A stretch of DNA of 64,000 nucleotides from a virus. The translations under genes and the position numbers were made by a program. Positions within the stretch are counted from its first letter, which is position 1, and each line of letters starts with the position of its first letter. Where the stretch lies: IMG/VR virus record IMGVR_UViG_3300010885_020782, positions 62,001 to 126,000 of that record. The stretch is one strand, 5' to 3'. Below, piece by piece: positions 17,311-24,721 of this stretch. Below the pieces are notes generated by a model. That model was not told where the DNA came from and searched no databases. It worked only from the letters and a program-made list of their open reading frames with translations.

Positions 17311-17430
17311 TGATTATTCCTTTGTTAGGGGACAGGACAAGGTGGCTACTTAGCCCACCTGTATCACCCGCTCTGGGGAGATAGGTATTGCGACCTACTT
17401 TCTAATGCGTCTTGCATCATTTCTACTAGA
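17311..17430 (-). promoter_or_regulatory. Structured leader of the lysis cassette
   Basis: The region between a weak promoter (CTGACT at 17448-17453, TCTAGT at 17425-17430, read leftward) and the transglycosylase ATG can form a TAGGT/ACCTA hairpin and an AGGTGG/CCACCT hairpin, separated by GAGCGGGTGATACAGG. It could be a regulatory leader. I cannot assign it to a known riboswitch class with confidence. Confidence 0.4.
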
Positions 17431-17457
17431 CCACCTTAGCACACTAAAGTCAGGAAA

Positions 17458-17488
17458 GTCGCCCCCAAGCAGGGTCAGAGGCGACCTT
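17458..17488 (-). terminator. Probable terminator
   Basis: GTCGCC and GGCGAC enclose a loop downstream of the DUF6011-like gene, followed in the leftward direction by TTTCC. The T-run is short. Confidence 0.5.
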
Positions 17489-17499
17489 CCATCATAGAG

Positions 17500-17916
17500 T
17501 TACTTGGTGTAGCCAAACGCCTTACGGCACTCCGGCCCTAGGGATAACTCACGACTACGCTCATCAGTGAGTTCAGCACCGCACTTTGCACAGCAACGAT
17601 AGTGCTCACCAAAGATACGAGCGTATTTGTGAGGGTCAGAAGCCAAGATACGCACAAACGCAAGCGTGTCGAGCGCATTAGGCTTGATACGGGTAAAAGA
17701 ACCAATAGAACCTAACAACTTGCGTAGGTATGTGGTCTTCTTGAACTCACGAACCTCTACAAACAGTAGGTCTCCGTGAATTTTATCCGCTAAGAAGTCC
17801 GAAATAATCTCGGAAGTTGGGATAGCGTATTTAGATTTAGGAAGTTTAGAAAGTGCCTCATAAAGTTCCGCCCATTCGGACTTAGAAGGCAATCTTGTTG
17901 CAACTTGAGTATTCAT
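17500..17916 (-). CDS. DUF6011-like zinc-binding protein
   Basis: The 138-residue protein ends with YRCCAKCGAELTDERSRELS and LGPECRKAFGY, the four-cysteine pattern of DUF6011-type proteins of phages and actinobacteria. The N-terminal 100 residues are helical. Function unknown. ATG 17916 follows an AAAGGGGGG box and a TTGACT promoter at 17963. Confidence 0.65.
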   Translation of the reverse strand: MNTQVATRLPSKSEWAELYEALSKLPKSKYAIPTSEIISDFLADKIHGDLLFVEVREFKKTTYLRKLLGSIGSFTRIKPNALDTLAFVRILASDPHKYARIFGEHYRCCAKCGAELTDERSRELSLGPECRKAFGYTK

Positions 17917-17939
17917 TTGATACCCCCCTTTCAAGACAA

Positions 17940-17968
17940 AGCATATAACACTCCATCATAGAAGTCAA
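17940..17968 (-). promoter_or_regulatory. TTGACT-17-TATGCT promoter
   Basis: Read leftward, TTGACT (17963-17968) and TATGCT (17940-17945) are 17 bp apart and precede the DUF6011-like gene. Confidence 0.65.
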
Positions 17969-18071
17969 GGGCAATTAGAAAGGAATCAGGAAGAAGTTGT
18001 TGGGAAGTTGTGAAACCTGGCGAGCGCGAGGGCTTGGAGATACGCATAAAAAGTAAAAACTTACCCGCACA

Positions 18072-18099
18072 AAAAGAAACCCCGCACAAGGCGGGGCTT
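18072..18099 (-). terminator. Rho-independent terminator
   Basis: GCCCCGC/GCGGGG stem followed leftward by TTTCTTTTT, downstream of the 43-residue acidic gene. Confidence 0.85.
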
Positions 18100-18116
18100 C
18101 TTCGTGGCAAAGTTAT

Positions 18117-18248
18117 TTATTCAAGACCTAACCACATCTCAAAACCTGCGTCTTCAACAACAACGACATCTTCAACTTCAAGAGTGTCGTCTTCGTCTTC
18201 AGCCCAAGGGTCATATTCAAGACCATTGTTATCAATATTTACAGACAT
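18117..18248 (-). CDS. 43-residue acidic protein
   Basis: The product (MSVNIDNNGLEYDPWAEDED...) is strongly acidic, with about a third Asp or Glu and no lysine or arginine. Small acidic phage proteins sometimes mimic DNA, but no such role is shown here. It has its own promoter (TTGCTT-17-TATATT at 18277-18305) and terminator. Confidence 0.65.
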   Translation of the reverse strand: MSVNIDNNGLEYDPWAEDEDDTLEVEDVVVVEDAGFEMWLGLE

Positions 18249-18384
18249 TGGAATCCCCTTTCAATTTGTTAGGCACAATATAACAGTCTTCAGGCAGTAA
18301 AGCAAGGAAGTTGTTTAGAAGTTGCCCGCAGCGAGGCTTGGACTCACGCATAAAAAGTAAAAAGTCCCACGGGAAAAAACGCTA

Positions 18385-18651
18385 CTAATCTTCGTAGTAG
18401 CGATTTTCGCAGGAACGCGAACCACAGTTGGCATAGCGAACCCCCGCAAGGCGGAAGGGAATGTCCCCGCCACAAATCTCGCATAGGGGAATGCACTTCG
18501 AGCAGAAATCGCCCAAAGACTCTGCGGGCTTACCGCAGTCAGGGCAGGTGTGCGACAACTCCGCACAACGCCCGCATAGGTGCGAACCACGCACCACAGA
18601 AATATCATCAGAAGCGTAGCCACAGTTGGCGCAAGTGTTGGAATCGAACAT
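18385..18651 (-). CDS. Cysteine-rich zinc-binding protein
   Basis: The 88 residues contain five CxxC-type pairs (CANC, CGRC, CPDC, CSKC, CEIC) plus further cysteines, so it should bind several zinc ions, like a tandem zinc-ribbon protein. It is an isolated unit with a TTGACT-17-TATTAT promoter at 18686-18714. Confidence 0.65.
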   Translation of the reverse strand: MFDSNTCANCGYASDDISVVRGSHLCGRCAELSHTCPDCGKPAESLGDFCSKCIPLCEICGGDIPFRLAGVRYANCGSRSCENRYYED

Positions 18652-18726
18652 AAAAATACCCCCCGAGAATTAGATGAACAACGCAATAATAACTAACATC
18701 ATCTAAAAAGTCAAGCAAGCAGAAGA

Positions 18727-18763
18727 AAAGAAAGGCTGTAAGTGGGGGAAGTAACCTACAGCC
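18727..18763 (-). terminator. Rho-independent terminator
   Basis: GGCTGTA and TACAGCC form the stem; TTTCTTTTCTT follows leftward. Confidence 0.75.
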
Positions 18764-18797
18764 TAACTCTCGGAGAAGTAGGAAAAAGGGGTTTAGC

Positions 18798-18950
18798 CTA
18801 CTTCTCTCGACTTGCTAAGGTTGCAGAGGCAACCGCAGACAAGCCCAAACTAATAGACCACGCCACACTACCTTGCCAAGACGCCACGAAAGACGCCACG
18901 ATAAACAAGATAGTTCCAACAGCAGTCCAAACTATATTCAAGTTGTTCAT
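18798..18950 (-). CDS. 50-residue membrane protein
   Basis: Two hydrophobic stretches (VGTILFIVASFVA and SISLGLSAVASATLA) with a short loop suggest a hairpin membrane protein. It overlaps the HTH gene by four bases (ATGA). No function can be assigned. Confidence 0.6.
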   Translation of the reverse strand: MNNLNIVWTAVGTILFIVASFVASWQGSVAWSISLGLSAVASATLASREK

Positions 18951-19153
18951 TTGTTTCCCTTCTTTCCTTTAGGACTTGTGCGTCCTTTAGTTCTAGCAGA
19001 GGGGTTTCTTATTTCAGCCCCACCACCTTGAATTGCTTTGCGAGCGCAACGATAGGACACGGCAAGTTCTCTAGCCACATCATCTATCGAAAGACCACCG
19101 CGATACAAAGAACTTGCGCTGGCTTCTAACTTTTTACTTTTTGCTACTCTCAC
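18947..19153 (-). CDS. Small HTH DNA-binding protein
   Basis: This 68-residue basic protein carries an HTH (GLSIDDVARELAVSYRCARK, residues 20-39) and a lysine/arginine-rich tail. The TTTTTAC repeat at 19130 encodes residues AKSKK near its N-terminus. It sits between the DUF7694-like gene and a membrane-protein gene with ATGA overlaps. Possible local repressor. Confidence 0.65.
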   Translation of the reverse strand: MRVAKSKKLEASASSLYRGGLSIDDVARELAVSYRCARKAIQGGGAEIRNPSARTKGRTSPKGKKGNK

Positions 19154-19635
19154 GCAGACTTGTCCTCTTCATCTTCGTAAGGTCGTTGAACCGCGTTACG
19201 AATTACCGCAGGGTCTAATCCCTTGTCCCTCAGCCATTGAGCAGTCTGTGGGTCTTGTGCGTTGTCTGTAACGTGCCTTCCTTCGTTCCAAGTAAAGAAA
19301 GAAGTTGTTCCTTCAGGTAGAACCCAAAGATGGTATTGGTTAGAGGTATCAACAAGTTGGCTTTCAGGTGGAAAGATTTCTACGGCTTCTCTTTCAGAAC
19401 CTGCAAGTTCGTTCTTGATACGCTGGAAGTGTCGCCAATCTCTAATAGCCTTGCGTTCGTTATGACGAATCGAAAGGTGAAGACCACTGGTTTCTCCAAG
19501 TTCAGGTTCTAAAATTGTCTTGACGACAACATAAAACCTGTTCTTCCAAATTGTTTGATGGGGTTCAAGGTCAATCTTCTTCCCATTTACAGTTGGAGTT
19601 GCTTCCTCGAACTTATCCCAAAGGGGCTTAGTCAT
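19150..19635 (-). CDS. DUF7694-like phage protein
   Basis: The 161-residue protein has the pattern HLSIRHNERKAIRDWRHFQR...SQLVDTSNQYHLWV, which I associate with DUF7694 proteins of actinophages. Function unknown; such genes are common and usually encoded among early genes. It overlaps both neighbours. Confidence 0.7.
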   Translation of the reverse strand: MTKPLWDKFEEATPTVNGKKIDLEPHQTIWKNRFYVVVKTILEPELGETSGLHLSIRHNERKAIRDWRHFQRIKNELAGSEREAVEIFPPESQLVDTSNQYHLWVLPEGTTSFFTWNEGRHVTDNAQDPQTAQWLRDKGLDPAVIRNAVQRPYEDEEDKSA

Positions 19636-19802
19636 TATCCGCGCCTCTTCTTGATAACTCGATAGATTCCATAACCAAGCAGAGCAACAATTAGTGCTGG
19701 GGTATAGACAGATACGCCAAAGAAGTTTGACGAAATTTCAATCCACTCGAACTGGCAAGTGAAACTACAGTTAGCGTCAGAAATTACCTGTGTTGTTTCC
19801 AT
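19635..19802 (-). CDS. 55-residue membrane protein
   Basis: A polar N-terminus (METTQVISDANCSF) is followed by one transmembrane helix (YTPALIVALLGYGIY) and a basic tail (RVIKKRRG). The TTTTTAC repeat touches its start, so that the A-run of the repeat supplies the A of the ATG. Confidence 0.6.
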   Translation of the reverse strand: METTQVISDANCSFTCQFEWIEISSNFFGVSVYTPALIVALLGYGIYRVIKKRRG

Positions 19803-19804
19803 TT

Positions 19805-19957
19805 TTACTTTTTACTCCTTTCGTCTCGTAGAAGTTTCCGCAACCGATAATTCTCTTTTGTGAGATTTCGGTGGGACATTATTGAGATTACCATTACGGC
19901 GCACGAACTGGCGAGCGCAATAGTAATTCCGATTAGCGTTCCTGTATCTAAATACAT
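19805..19957 (-). CDS. 50-residue membrane protein ending in the repeat
   Basis: One N-terminal transmembrane helix (LIGITIALASSCAVMVISI) followed by a basic helix. The stop codon TAA and the last residues RSKK are encoded by the TTTTTAC repeat at 19801, two bases before the next gene's ATG. Confidence 0.6.
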   Translation of the reverse strand: MYLDTGTLIGITIALASSCAVMVISIMSHRNLTKENYRLRKLLRDERSKK

Positions 19958-20205
19958 TAGTTTCCCTTCTCTAGTTTGATAAACACTTCATCTTTTTTTA
20001 GATGAGGCATAGGTAATGCTTCCATAAAGGCTTTTACTTCCGCTTTTGTTTCCAGTTTGCACCACTTCTCGAACTGTTCATCACTCATAAACGCGAACTT
20101 GAGCAAGAACTCCGCACGATTAGTTGGTATTGGGGTTCTCTCTTTTAGGAGAGATTCTTTATTTTTTTCTAAAGTATTTCTTTTTTTAGTTCTCCAGCCC
20201 GACAT
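19957..20205 (-). CDS. Hypothetical protein
   Basis: The 82-residue basic protein (MSGWRTKKRNTLEKNKESLL...) is mostly helical; I do not recognise it. GGGGGA precedes the ATG and its stop overlaps the next ATG (TAATG). Confidence 0.6.
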   Translation of the reverse strand: MSGWRTKKRNTLEKNKESLLKERTPIPTNRAEFLLKFAFMSDEQFEKWCKLETKAEVKAFMEALPMPHLKKDEVFIKLEKGN

Positions 20206-20216
20206 TTTATTCCCCC

Positions 20217-20372
20217 TTATGGATACAACAGGTCTAGGCAGAATTGGTTCATCTGCTCTGTTGGAACTTTACACATTTCAGGTGTTGTGGCGTCTAACGC
20301 CCACGCCATAAGCGCGAGAAAGATAAGCCCAACCGCAATACGGCGTCTTACATACTTTGCTTCTGTTTTCAT
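20217..20372 (-). CDS. 51-residue exported or anchored protein
   Basis: A basic N-terminus (MKTEAKYVRRR) precedes a hydrophobic helix (IAVGLIFLALMAWAL) and a short periplasm-facing tail with two cysteines. It could be a signal-anchored protein. First of a four-gene run. Confidence 0.55.
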   Translation of the reverse strand: MKTEAKYVRRRIAVGLIFLALMAWALDATTPEMCKVPTEQMNQFCLDLLYP

Positions 20373-20469
20373 TTCTTGCCCCTTTTCATTTTGTCTTTTT
20401 GTTAGTCCCCTTGACCAACAAGATAAGCATACAACACTTTACCCTTTTAGGCAACTTCCCTGCCTTTTA

Positions 20470-20796
20470 TTATTTTGGCGTGTCGCTCTTTTTCTCACGC
20501 CAAATTACAGGCATAGTTTCTTTTCTTGGCTCTCGCTCGGCACGCTTCTTATTAGAACGCTCTGCCAACCAAATCATAGGCATTGCTATCATAATCAGAG
20601 CCTCTACGAAGCCTTGACCTTCGGAGCGATAAGGCTTAGGTGTTTCCTCAACCACGATAGTAATTGAGCCTTGTGAGCGTTCAGGCTTTTCAGCCTTTAC
20701 CTTGTGAGCCTTTGCCTTTTTCTTAGCACTCTTTTTTACAATACTCTTTACACGCTTGGCAGTTCCTAGAACCGCACTATCAGGTAGTCCATACAT
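20470..20796 (-). CDS. Basic membrane-associated protein
   Basis: A 108-residue protein with a lysine-rich N-terminal half (RVKSIVKKSAKKKAKAHKVK) and one hydrophobic segment (FVEALIMIAMPMIWLAE) followed by another basic stretch. Unrecognised. Its promoter (TTGACT-18-TATACT, 20826-20855) is strong. Confidence 0.6.
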   Translation of the reverse strand: MYGLPDSAVLGTAKRVKSIVKKSAKKKAKAHKVKAEKPERSQGSITIVVEETPKPYRSEGQGFVEALIMIAMPMIWLAERSNKKRAEREPRKETMPVIWREKKSDTPK

Positions 20797-20825
20797 CTTG
20801 TTCCCCTTTCGTTGTTGTTAGCCCA

Positions 20826-20855
20826 AGTATAACACTCTCTCCCCCCGAAAGTCAA
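20826..20855 (-). promoter_or_regulatory. TTGACT-18-TATACT promoter
   Basis: Read leftward, TTGACT and TATACT lie 18 bp apart, upstream of the 108-residue gene. Confidence 0.7.
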
Positions 20856-20919
20856 ACAGGGGGTTCGGGGAGAGAGCGTGTCGTTTAGGGGGCACATAGA
20901 AAGTTTTTACTTTTTACTA

Positions 20920-21060
20920 TCAACCCCAGTTAGTTTGGCACAGTTTCCATATTAGTTCTAAGACATTGTTCTTAGCCTCATAACTCTTTTCTGTTTCCAA
21001 CACTTTCGCATACTCCTCTAGTGCGAATATGATTGTGCCCTTCTCTTTAGTGTCTAGCAT
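20920..21060 (-). CDS. 46-residue helical protein
   Basis: The product (MLDTKEKGTIIFALEEYAKV...) is helical and acidic. The stop is followed by a second in-frame-independent TAG and the TTTTTAC repeat. No family recognised. Confidence 0.55.
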   Translation of the reverse strand: MLDTKEKGTIIFALEEYAKVLETEKSYEAKNNVLELIWKLCQTNWG

Positions 21061-21084
21061 TGTTCTCCCTTTTCTTTTTAGTGT

Positions 21085-21186
21085 TTAGCATTTACCGCAG
21101 ACCAAACCATTATAGTAATTGTCTTGGTCAATCCTCATTGACTTACCGCACTTCCAGCAAGCGACATAAATCATCACCTTCCGCAT
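21085..21186 (-). CDS. 33-residue zinc knuckle protein
   Basis: MRKVMIYVACWKCGKSM then a short loop and CGKC gives CxxC...CxxC, a minimal zinc ribbon. The ATG overlaps the upstream stop (TAATG). Confidence 0.55.
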   Translation of the reverse strand: MRKVMIYVACWKCGKSMRIDQDNYYNGLVCGKC

Positions 21187-21551
21187 TAGCGTAGCCCTCT
21201 CACCAAAGTAATCACATTGACCGCTTTGTAAGTAAAGAGTTCATAAGAGCCTTCGCAATCGCACTTGGCTTTTATTTCATCACCTTTGTAGTCATACATA
21301 CAATCGCAGTTGTCGTGGCGATAGTAAACATAAATAGTTCCTTCGCAATCCTCTATCTTGTAGATAGTTCCGCTAATCGCATAGTTGTTTTGATTATCTA
21401 CAACATCACGAATAAAAACATCAAGAGCAGAAAAACCTTCTCCACCTTGATACATAACATCGTCAATCATCAAAGTAGTTTCATCATCATTGTAGATAGA
21501 ACCCTTGTATGAAAGAGTTTCATTTACATCGTAAAGAGTTTCTGTTTCCAT
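21186..21551 (-). CDS. Hypothetical beta-rich protein with cysteine pairs
   Basis: The 121-residue acidic protein has CDC motifs (NCDCMYDY, KCDCEGSYE) that may bind metal. Unrecognised. First gene of a three-gene unit. Confidence 0.6.
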   Translation of the reverse strand: METETLYDVNETLSYKGSIYNDDETTLMIDDVMYQGGEGFSALDVFIRDVVDNQNNYAISGTIYKIEDCEGTIYVYYRHDNCDCMYDYKGDEIKAKCDCEGSYELFTYKAVNVITLVRGLR

Positions 21552-21637
21552 TTTAGTTTCCCCCTTAGAAAACTTGTTGTTAGATGAAGTTTACCCTACT
21601 TGCCATTTTTTAGCAAGTAGGGCAACCTCGGCGTGTC

Positions 21638-21898
21638 TTAGGCTTCGTAGGCTAGTGCGTAGCCTCTGTCGTAAACCTTTGCGTTTTTCTTATCAAGAGC
21701 AAACCAGCGAGCCTCTTGTGTGCTTCCAAGAACAACAACCTTGCTTTGGCGTTGTGGCTTTTCTGCCATTCCCCAAACCATTGTTACCTTGTTACCCTCT
21801 AGGGTAATTTCGTAAATCTTTTTCTTACCTGACTGACCGCGACTTCCGTCGCTTTGCTTGACCAAGACCCACTTGGTCGTTGTTAGTGTTGTGGACAC
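21638..21898 (-). CDS. Stand-alone WGR-like domain protein
   Basis: The 86 residues match a WGR domain in order: KKKIYEITLEGNKVTMVWGM, then a strand, SSTQEA-like helix and KVYDRGY. WGR domains bind nucleic acid ends or mediate protein contacts in PARPs and some regulators. The signature reads WGM instead of WGR. It has a TTGACT promoter near 21970-21998 and a second, CRP-associated promoter farther upstream. Confidence 0.6.
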   Translation of the reverse strand: MSTTLTTTKWVLVKQSDGSRGQSGKKKIYEITLEGNKVTMVWGMAEKPQRQSKVVVLGSTQEARWFALDKKNAKVYDRGYALAYEA

Positions 21899-22069
21899 TT
21901 GTTTCCCCTTTTTCTTTTTGTAGTTGTGTCGTTGTTTTATTTAGTTGTTATTTAGTTGTTGGTGTAAGTATAAAACTTTTTTCTTGATAAGTCAAGTTAT
22001 TAGTTTTACCTAGTGGCGGGGTTTCGCCTAGTTCCTCACTTTTCTACCCTGTTTAGTTGTTGTAGGAGT

Positions 22070-22098
22070 ATTGTAGCGTTTTGGATACCATAACGCAA
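22070..22098 (-). promoter_or_regulatory. TTGCGT-17-TACAAT promoter
   Basis: Read leftward, TTGCGT (22093-22098) and TACAAT (22070-22075) are 17 bp apart, with the CRP-like site at 22120 about 64 bp upstream of the start. Confidence 0.6.
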
Positions 22099-22119
22099 CT
22101 TATACTCGGCGTGTCGTGG

Positions 22120-22135
22120 TGTGAGTTACATCACA
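22120..22135 (-). promoter_or_regulatory. Perfect CRP-like site, about -64
   Basis: TGTGA-GTTACA-TCACA matches the CRP-family consensus exactly. Confidence 0.6.
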
Positions 22136-22146
22136 CGATTACAACC

Positions 22147-22155
22147 TGTGGATAA
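22147..22155. promoter_or_regulatory. Perfect DnaA box
   Basis: TGTGGATAA is the complement of TTATCCACA and is followed by CTTTTGGAAGTT. Confidence 0.6.
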
Positions 22156-22252
22156 CTTTTGGAAGTTGAGGCGAGGCGGGCACCGGAGCGTGTAAAAAGT
22201 AAAAACTCTCCCCTGAGTCCCCACTTCGCAACAACCTACCCGCGAGCGCAAT

Positions 22253-22284
22253 AAAAAAATCCCCCACCTCTCGGCAGGGGACTT
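22253..22284 (-). terminator. Rho-independent terminator
   Basis: CCCCTGCC/GGTGGGG-type stem followed leftward by ATTTTTTT, after the 157-residue gene. Confidence 0.75.
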
Positions 22285-22303
22285 TTAGGGAAGTTATCTG
22301 TAT

Positions 22304-22777
22304 CTACTTGGCACTTTCCTTTATGAAAGTTAGTAGGCAGTCGTCGCAACGAATTAGTAATTGACCCTCTGAACCAATAGTTTGTCCGCAGTCGGTGCAG
22401 TCAATTTCATAGTAAGGCGCGAATCGGAATCTTGCTCCACCCATAGGCTCATCGTGCGATGAACGCTCCGCAGTCAATTCATTACCCTCTAGTGTGAAAG
22501 TAATTGTGAAGTCGCCATTCAAGGTTACGGCGCGATGAAGATTATCGTAATCAACCTCTGCCGACCCGCTTGTCTTTCTCCATCCCATTCCTTTTCCGAA
22601 TGAGATTACTTTAGAGAAGTCTTTGCCGACTCTCTTAGTCCATTCTTTCTTTAGATAATCTAAGTTATCTAGAGAGTCTTGGTAACAACCGAAGCATTCT
22701 TCGGAAGGACTTTCATCCTCATTAGTGCAATTGCAGTTACTTTCGAGAGTAACTACTTGTGTTTCAAGTGTGTCCAC
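22304..22777 (-). CDS. Hypothetical protein with zinc-ribbon C-terminus
   Basis: The 157-residue protein has an acidic, cysteine-bearing N-terminus, a central beta-rich region and a C-terminal CTDCGQTIG...IRCDDC zinc ribbon. Unrecognised. Promoter TTGACT-18-TATACT at 22803-22832. Confidence 0.6.
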   Translation of the reverse strand: MDTLETQVVTLESNCNCTNEDESPSEECFGCYQDSLDNLDYLKKEWTKRVGKDFSKVISFGKGMGWRKTSGSAEVDYDNLHRAVTLNGDFTITFTLEGNELTAERSSHDEPMGGARFRFAPYYEIDCTDCGQTIGSEGQLLIRCDDCLLTFIKESAK

Positions 22778-22924
22778 TTGTCCCCCTTTCTTAGGTAACC
22801 GAAGTATAACAACCTATCACGAAGAAAGTCAAGTCAAGACACGAAAGTTATTGTGAAGTGCAGGACCGGCGAGGGCCCGGACTGAACAAAACTTTTTACT
22901 TTTTACTTTCATAGGGAGATGCAA

Positions 22925-22951
22925 AAGCCCCCGCATCTCTGCGAGGGCTTC
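22925..22951 (-). terminator. Rho-independent terminator
   Basis: GCCCTCGC...GCGGGGGC stem followed leftward by TTTTGC. Confidence 0.65.
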
Positions 22952-22962
22952 CGCGTCAACCT

Positions 22963-23103
22963 TTAGAGATACTTCATCGGGTCGGCATCTTCAAAGATAT
23001 CTTCGATATCAGTGAAAGACCAAGTCTCCCAATTTATCTCTTTCATATTGAACTTGATACGGCAGTCTTGGCAGGTATCAAGGTCGCAATTAGAGTGTTG
23101 CAT
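22963..23103 (-). CDS. 46-residue acidic protein with CxxC
   Basis: The product begins MQHSNCDLDTCQDCRIKF and ends in an acidic FTDIEDIFEDADPM segment. The cysteines could bind metal. It is a single-gene unit with TTGACT-17-TATACT (23131-23159) and a terminator. Confidence 0.6.
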   Translation of the reverse strand: MQHSNCDLDTCQDCRIKFNMKEINWETWSFTDIEDIFEDADPMKYL

Positions 23104-23240
23104 ACTTCCCCCTTTCTCTAATGTAGCCTAAGTATAATAGTCGGCTAGAGATAAGTCAAGGGCAGACACGAAAGTTATTATGAAGTCGAATGCACTTGGT
23201 TGCTGTTGCTGAAGAAAGTTTTTACTTTTTACTGTTACCG

Positions 23241-23284
23241 CAAAAAAAAAGAAAGAGAGCGCGGGGGGAACCGCGCCCTCTCCT
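23241..23284 (-). terminator. Rho-independent terminator
   Basis: GAGAG-GGCGCGG pairs with CCGCGC-TCTC, followed leftward by TTTCTTTTTTTTT. Confidence 0.8.
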
Positions 23285-23296
23285 TGTGGGGGAAGA

Positions 23297-23671
23297 TTAG
23301 TTGTAGAGCGAACCTAGTAGGTAGGCTGTCGGAATAATATGCTTGTCGTATGCAAGCCAGTGAGCCACTTGCTCATCTGTTAGTCCGAGTGTTTCCCCTT
23401 CATCGTCCGCACCGCCAGTAATGATTACATTACCGAGGATAGGATTACTTGCCTTGAACGCTTCATAGTAGATAGCCGAAGCAACCATATTGAGAGGCAG
23501 ACCCTCTGCAATACCATTCTCGTTGCACCACATATCCGCACCTTCAAGACCAACACATTCGATATATCCACCAACGGCATCGCTTAGTGTCTTATATGAG
23601 TTTTTGAACTCGAACTCGACCACGGACTTTTTGCCATCTGTGTCTATAACTATTGCTTTTTGTTTTTGCAT
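23297..23671 (-). CDS. DUF3846-like protein
   Basis: The 124-residue acidic protein fits DUF3846: GGYIECVGLEGADMWCNENG, GLPLNMVASAIYY and a late NPILGNVIITGG. The family is found in phages and plasmids of Gram-positive bacteria and its function is unknown. Promoter TTGACT-17-TATACT at 23698-23726. Confidence 0.7.
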   Translation of the reverse strand: MQKQKAIVIDTDGKKSVVEFEFKNSYKTLSDAVGGYIECVGLEGADMWCNENGIAEGLPLNMVASAIYYEAFKASNPILGNVIITGGADDEGETLGLTDEQVAHWLAYDKHIIPTAYLLGSLYN

Positions 23672-23708
23672 ATACTCCCTTTCTCTTTGTTGGTGTAAGT
23701 ATAACTAA

Positions 23709-23936
23709 CTATTTATTGCAAGTCAAGTCGGGACACTCCGCACACTCGCAACACTTTGCACCTTGTGGGATTAGTTGGTGAGTCGCGGGTTCGCTGTCCC
23801 CTTTATGGCAACCAACGCAATACTTTTCCGCGCAACCTAAACACACGGGATAATCAAAACGATAATCAAAACCTTCATCGTCAAAGTTTTCATTACAACG
23901 CTCGCAATAAGTTCTCTCGTCTTCCACCTCACTCAC
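23709..23936 (-). CDS. Zinc-finger protein (three to four cysteine clusters)
   Basis: A 75-residue product starting at GTG 23936: YCERCNENF, VCLGCAEKYCVGC and CCECAECPDLTC. The many CxxC pairs indicate zinc binding. The start overlaps the stop of the upstream gene and uses its GAAGGGG as ribosome binding site. Confidence 0.6.
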   Translation of the reverse strand: MSEVEDERTYCERCNENFDDEGFDYRFDYPVCLGCAEKYCVGCHKGDSEPATHQLIPQGAKCCECAECPDLTCNK

Positions 23937-24147
23937 CCCCTTCCGAGAAGTGGCAAGAGCAAAGGCAACAAGTTGCCTTCGCAAAGTCGAAGCCGAATAT
24001 ATCGGCAAGGTATTGTGGAGAAGAAAGGCAGAGGCTGTGCTCCGCAATAGAGCAAGCATTAGTTGAAAGGCGTGAGGCAGGGACGAAGCCCTTGTATGTA
24101 TAAGTTTTGTTTGTTGTTGGGTTTTTTAGGTTTTGTGTTTGGGTCAT
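23929..24147 (-). CDS. Leaderless small protein with CLCSCH motif
   Basis: The 72-residue protein (MTQTQNLKNPTTNKTYTYKG) ends in TCCLCSCHFSEGGE. The TATTAT box (24154-24159), 17 bp from TTGACT, ends seven bases before the ATG, so transcription should begin at or next to the start codon. A CRP-like site lies about 62 bp upstream. Unrecognised. Confidence 0.6.
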   Translation of the reverse strand: MTQTQNLKNPTTNKTYTYKGFVPASRLSTNACSIAEHSLCLSSPQYLADIFGFDFAKATCCLCSCHFSEGGE

Positions 24148-24153
24148 AGTTGA

Positions 24154-24182
24154 ATAATAAACCATCAACCGCAATAAGTCAA
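24154..24182 (-). promoter_or_regulatory. TTGACT-17-TATTAT promoter, leaderless start
   Basis: Read leftward, the -10 ends six bases before the ATG at 24147. Confidence 0.65.
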
Positions 24183-24201
24183 GTATCTAATAAACCGAAA
24201 G

Positions 24202-24217
24202 TGTGTTCTACATCACA
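24202..24217 (-). promoter_or_regulatory. CRP-like site, about -62
   Basis: TGTGT-TCTACA-TCACA, one mismatch from consensus, centred 62 bp upstream of the predicted start at 24147. This is the classical -61.5 position. Confidence 0.55.
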
Positions 24218-24351
24218 TAAAAAGTTCTCGAAAACATTAACATTTATTTTGCTAAGGGTTTTAGCCAATAGGCGTGAGAAAGTTGTTTGGAAGTCCAGCA
24301 CCGCTAGGGGACAGCCCCGCATAGTTTTTACTTTTTACTTTCCTATTGCAA

Positions 24352-24383
24352 AAGAAAAACCCCGTATTTCTACGGGGCTTCTC
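24352..24383 (-). terminator. Rho-independent terminator
   Basis: GCCCCGTA/TACGGGG stem followed leftward by TTTTTCTTTT. Confidence 0.85.
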
Positions 24384-24391
24384 TCTAAGGC

Positions 24392-24580
24392 TTATATTGC
24401 CTCTGCCATAAGGCAACGCATTTCTTCTTCCGCAACATCTATTGCGTATTCAAAGTTCTCCGCGTTTGCGACATAACCTGCACGATAGGAATACTCCCCA
24501 CCGAACACGCCACGCCAAAGTTCAAGATGGTTCTCTACGCGATAGAGCCTGTATTCGCCTTGCTTCTTGATAGCACGCAT
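24392..24580 (-). CDS. Small hypothetical protein
   Basis: A 62-residue protein (MRAIKKQGEYRLYRVENHLE...) with a beta-strand N-terminal half and an acidic helical C-terminus. ATG 24580 is chosen because it follows AAAGGGGGAACAC. Single-gene unit with promoter TTGACT-18-TATACT (24606-24635) and terminator. Confidence 0.65.
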   Translation of the reverse strand: MRAIKKQGEYRLYRVENHLELWRGVFGGEYSYRAGYVANAENFEYAIDVAEEEMRCLMAEAI

Positions 24581-24721
24581 TGTGTTCCCCCTTTCTGTTG
24601 CCCTAAGTATAACCCTAGAAAGGTTCATAAGTCAAGTCAAGACACGAAAGTTATTGTGAAGTCCAGCACCGCTAGGGGTAAGTCCGCGTATAAGTTTTTA
24701 CTTTTTACTGTTTCACCGCAA

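Larger units (their letters stand above)
21899..22303. promoter_or_regulatory. Composite control region of the WGR-like gene
   Basis: No gene is seen. From right to left it holds a terminator of the next unit (22253-22284), a TTTTTAC repeat (22192), an AACTTTTGGAAGTT element, a DnaA box (22147), a perfect CRP-like site (22120), GGCGTGTCG (22108), a TTGCGT-17-TACAAT promoter (22070-22098) and then a TTGACT/TATACT promoter nearer the gene. Confidence 0.65.

Noticed and set aside
18742-18972. 76-codon plus-strand frame
   Set aside because: It is antisense to a coupled membrane-protein gene and a terminator; composition is not protein-like.
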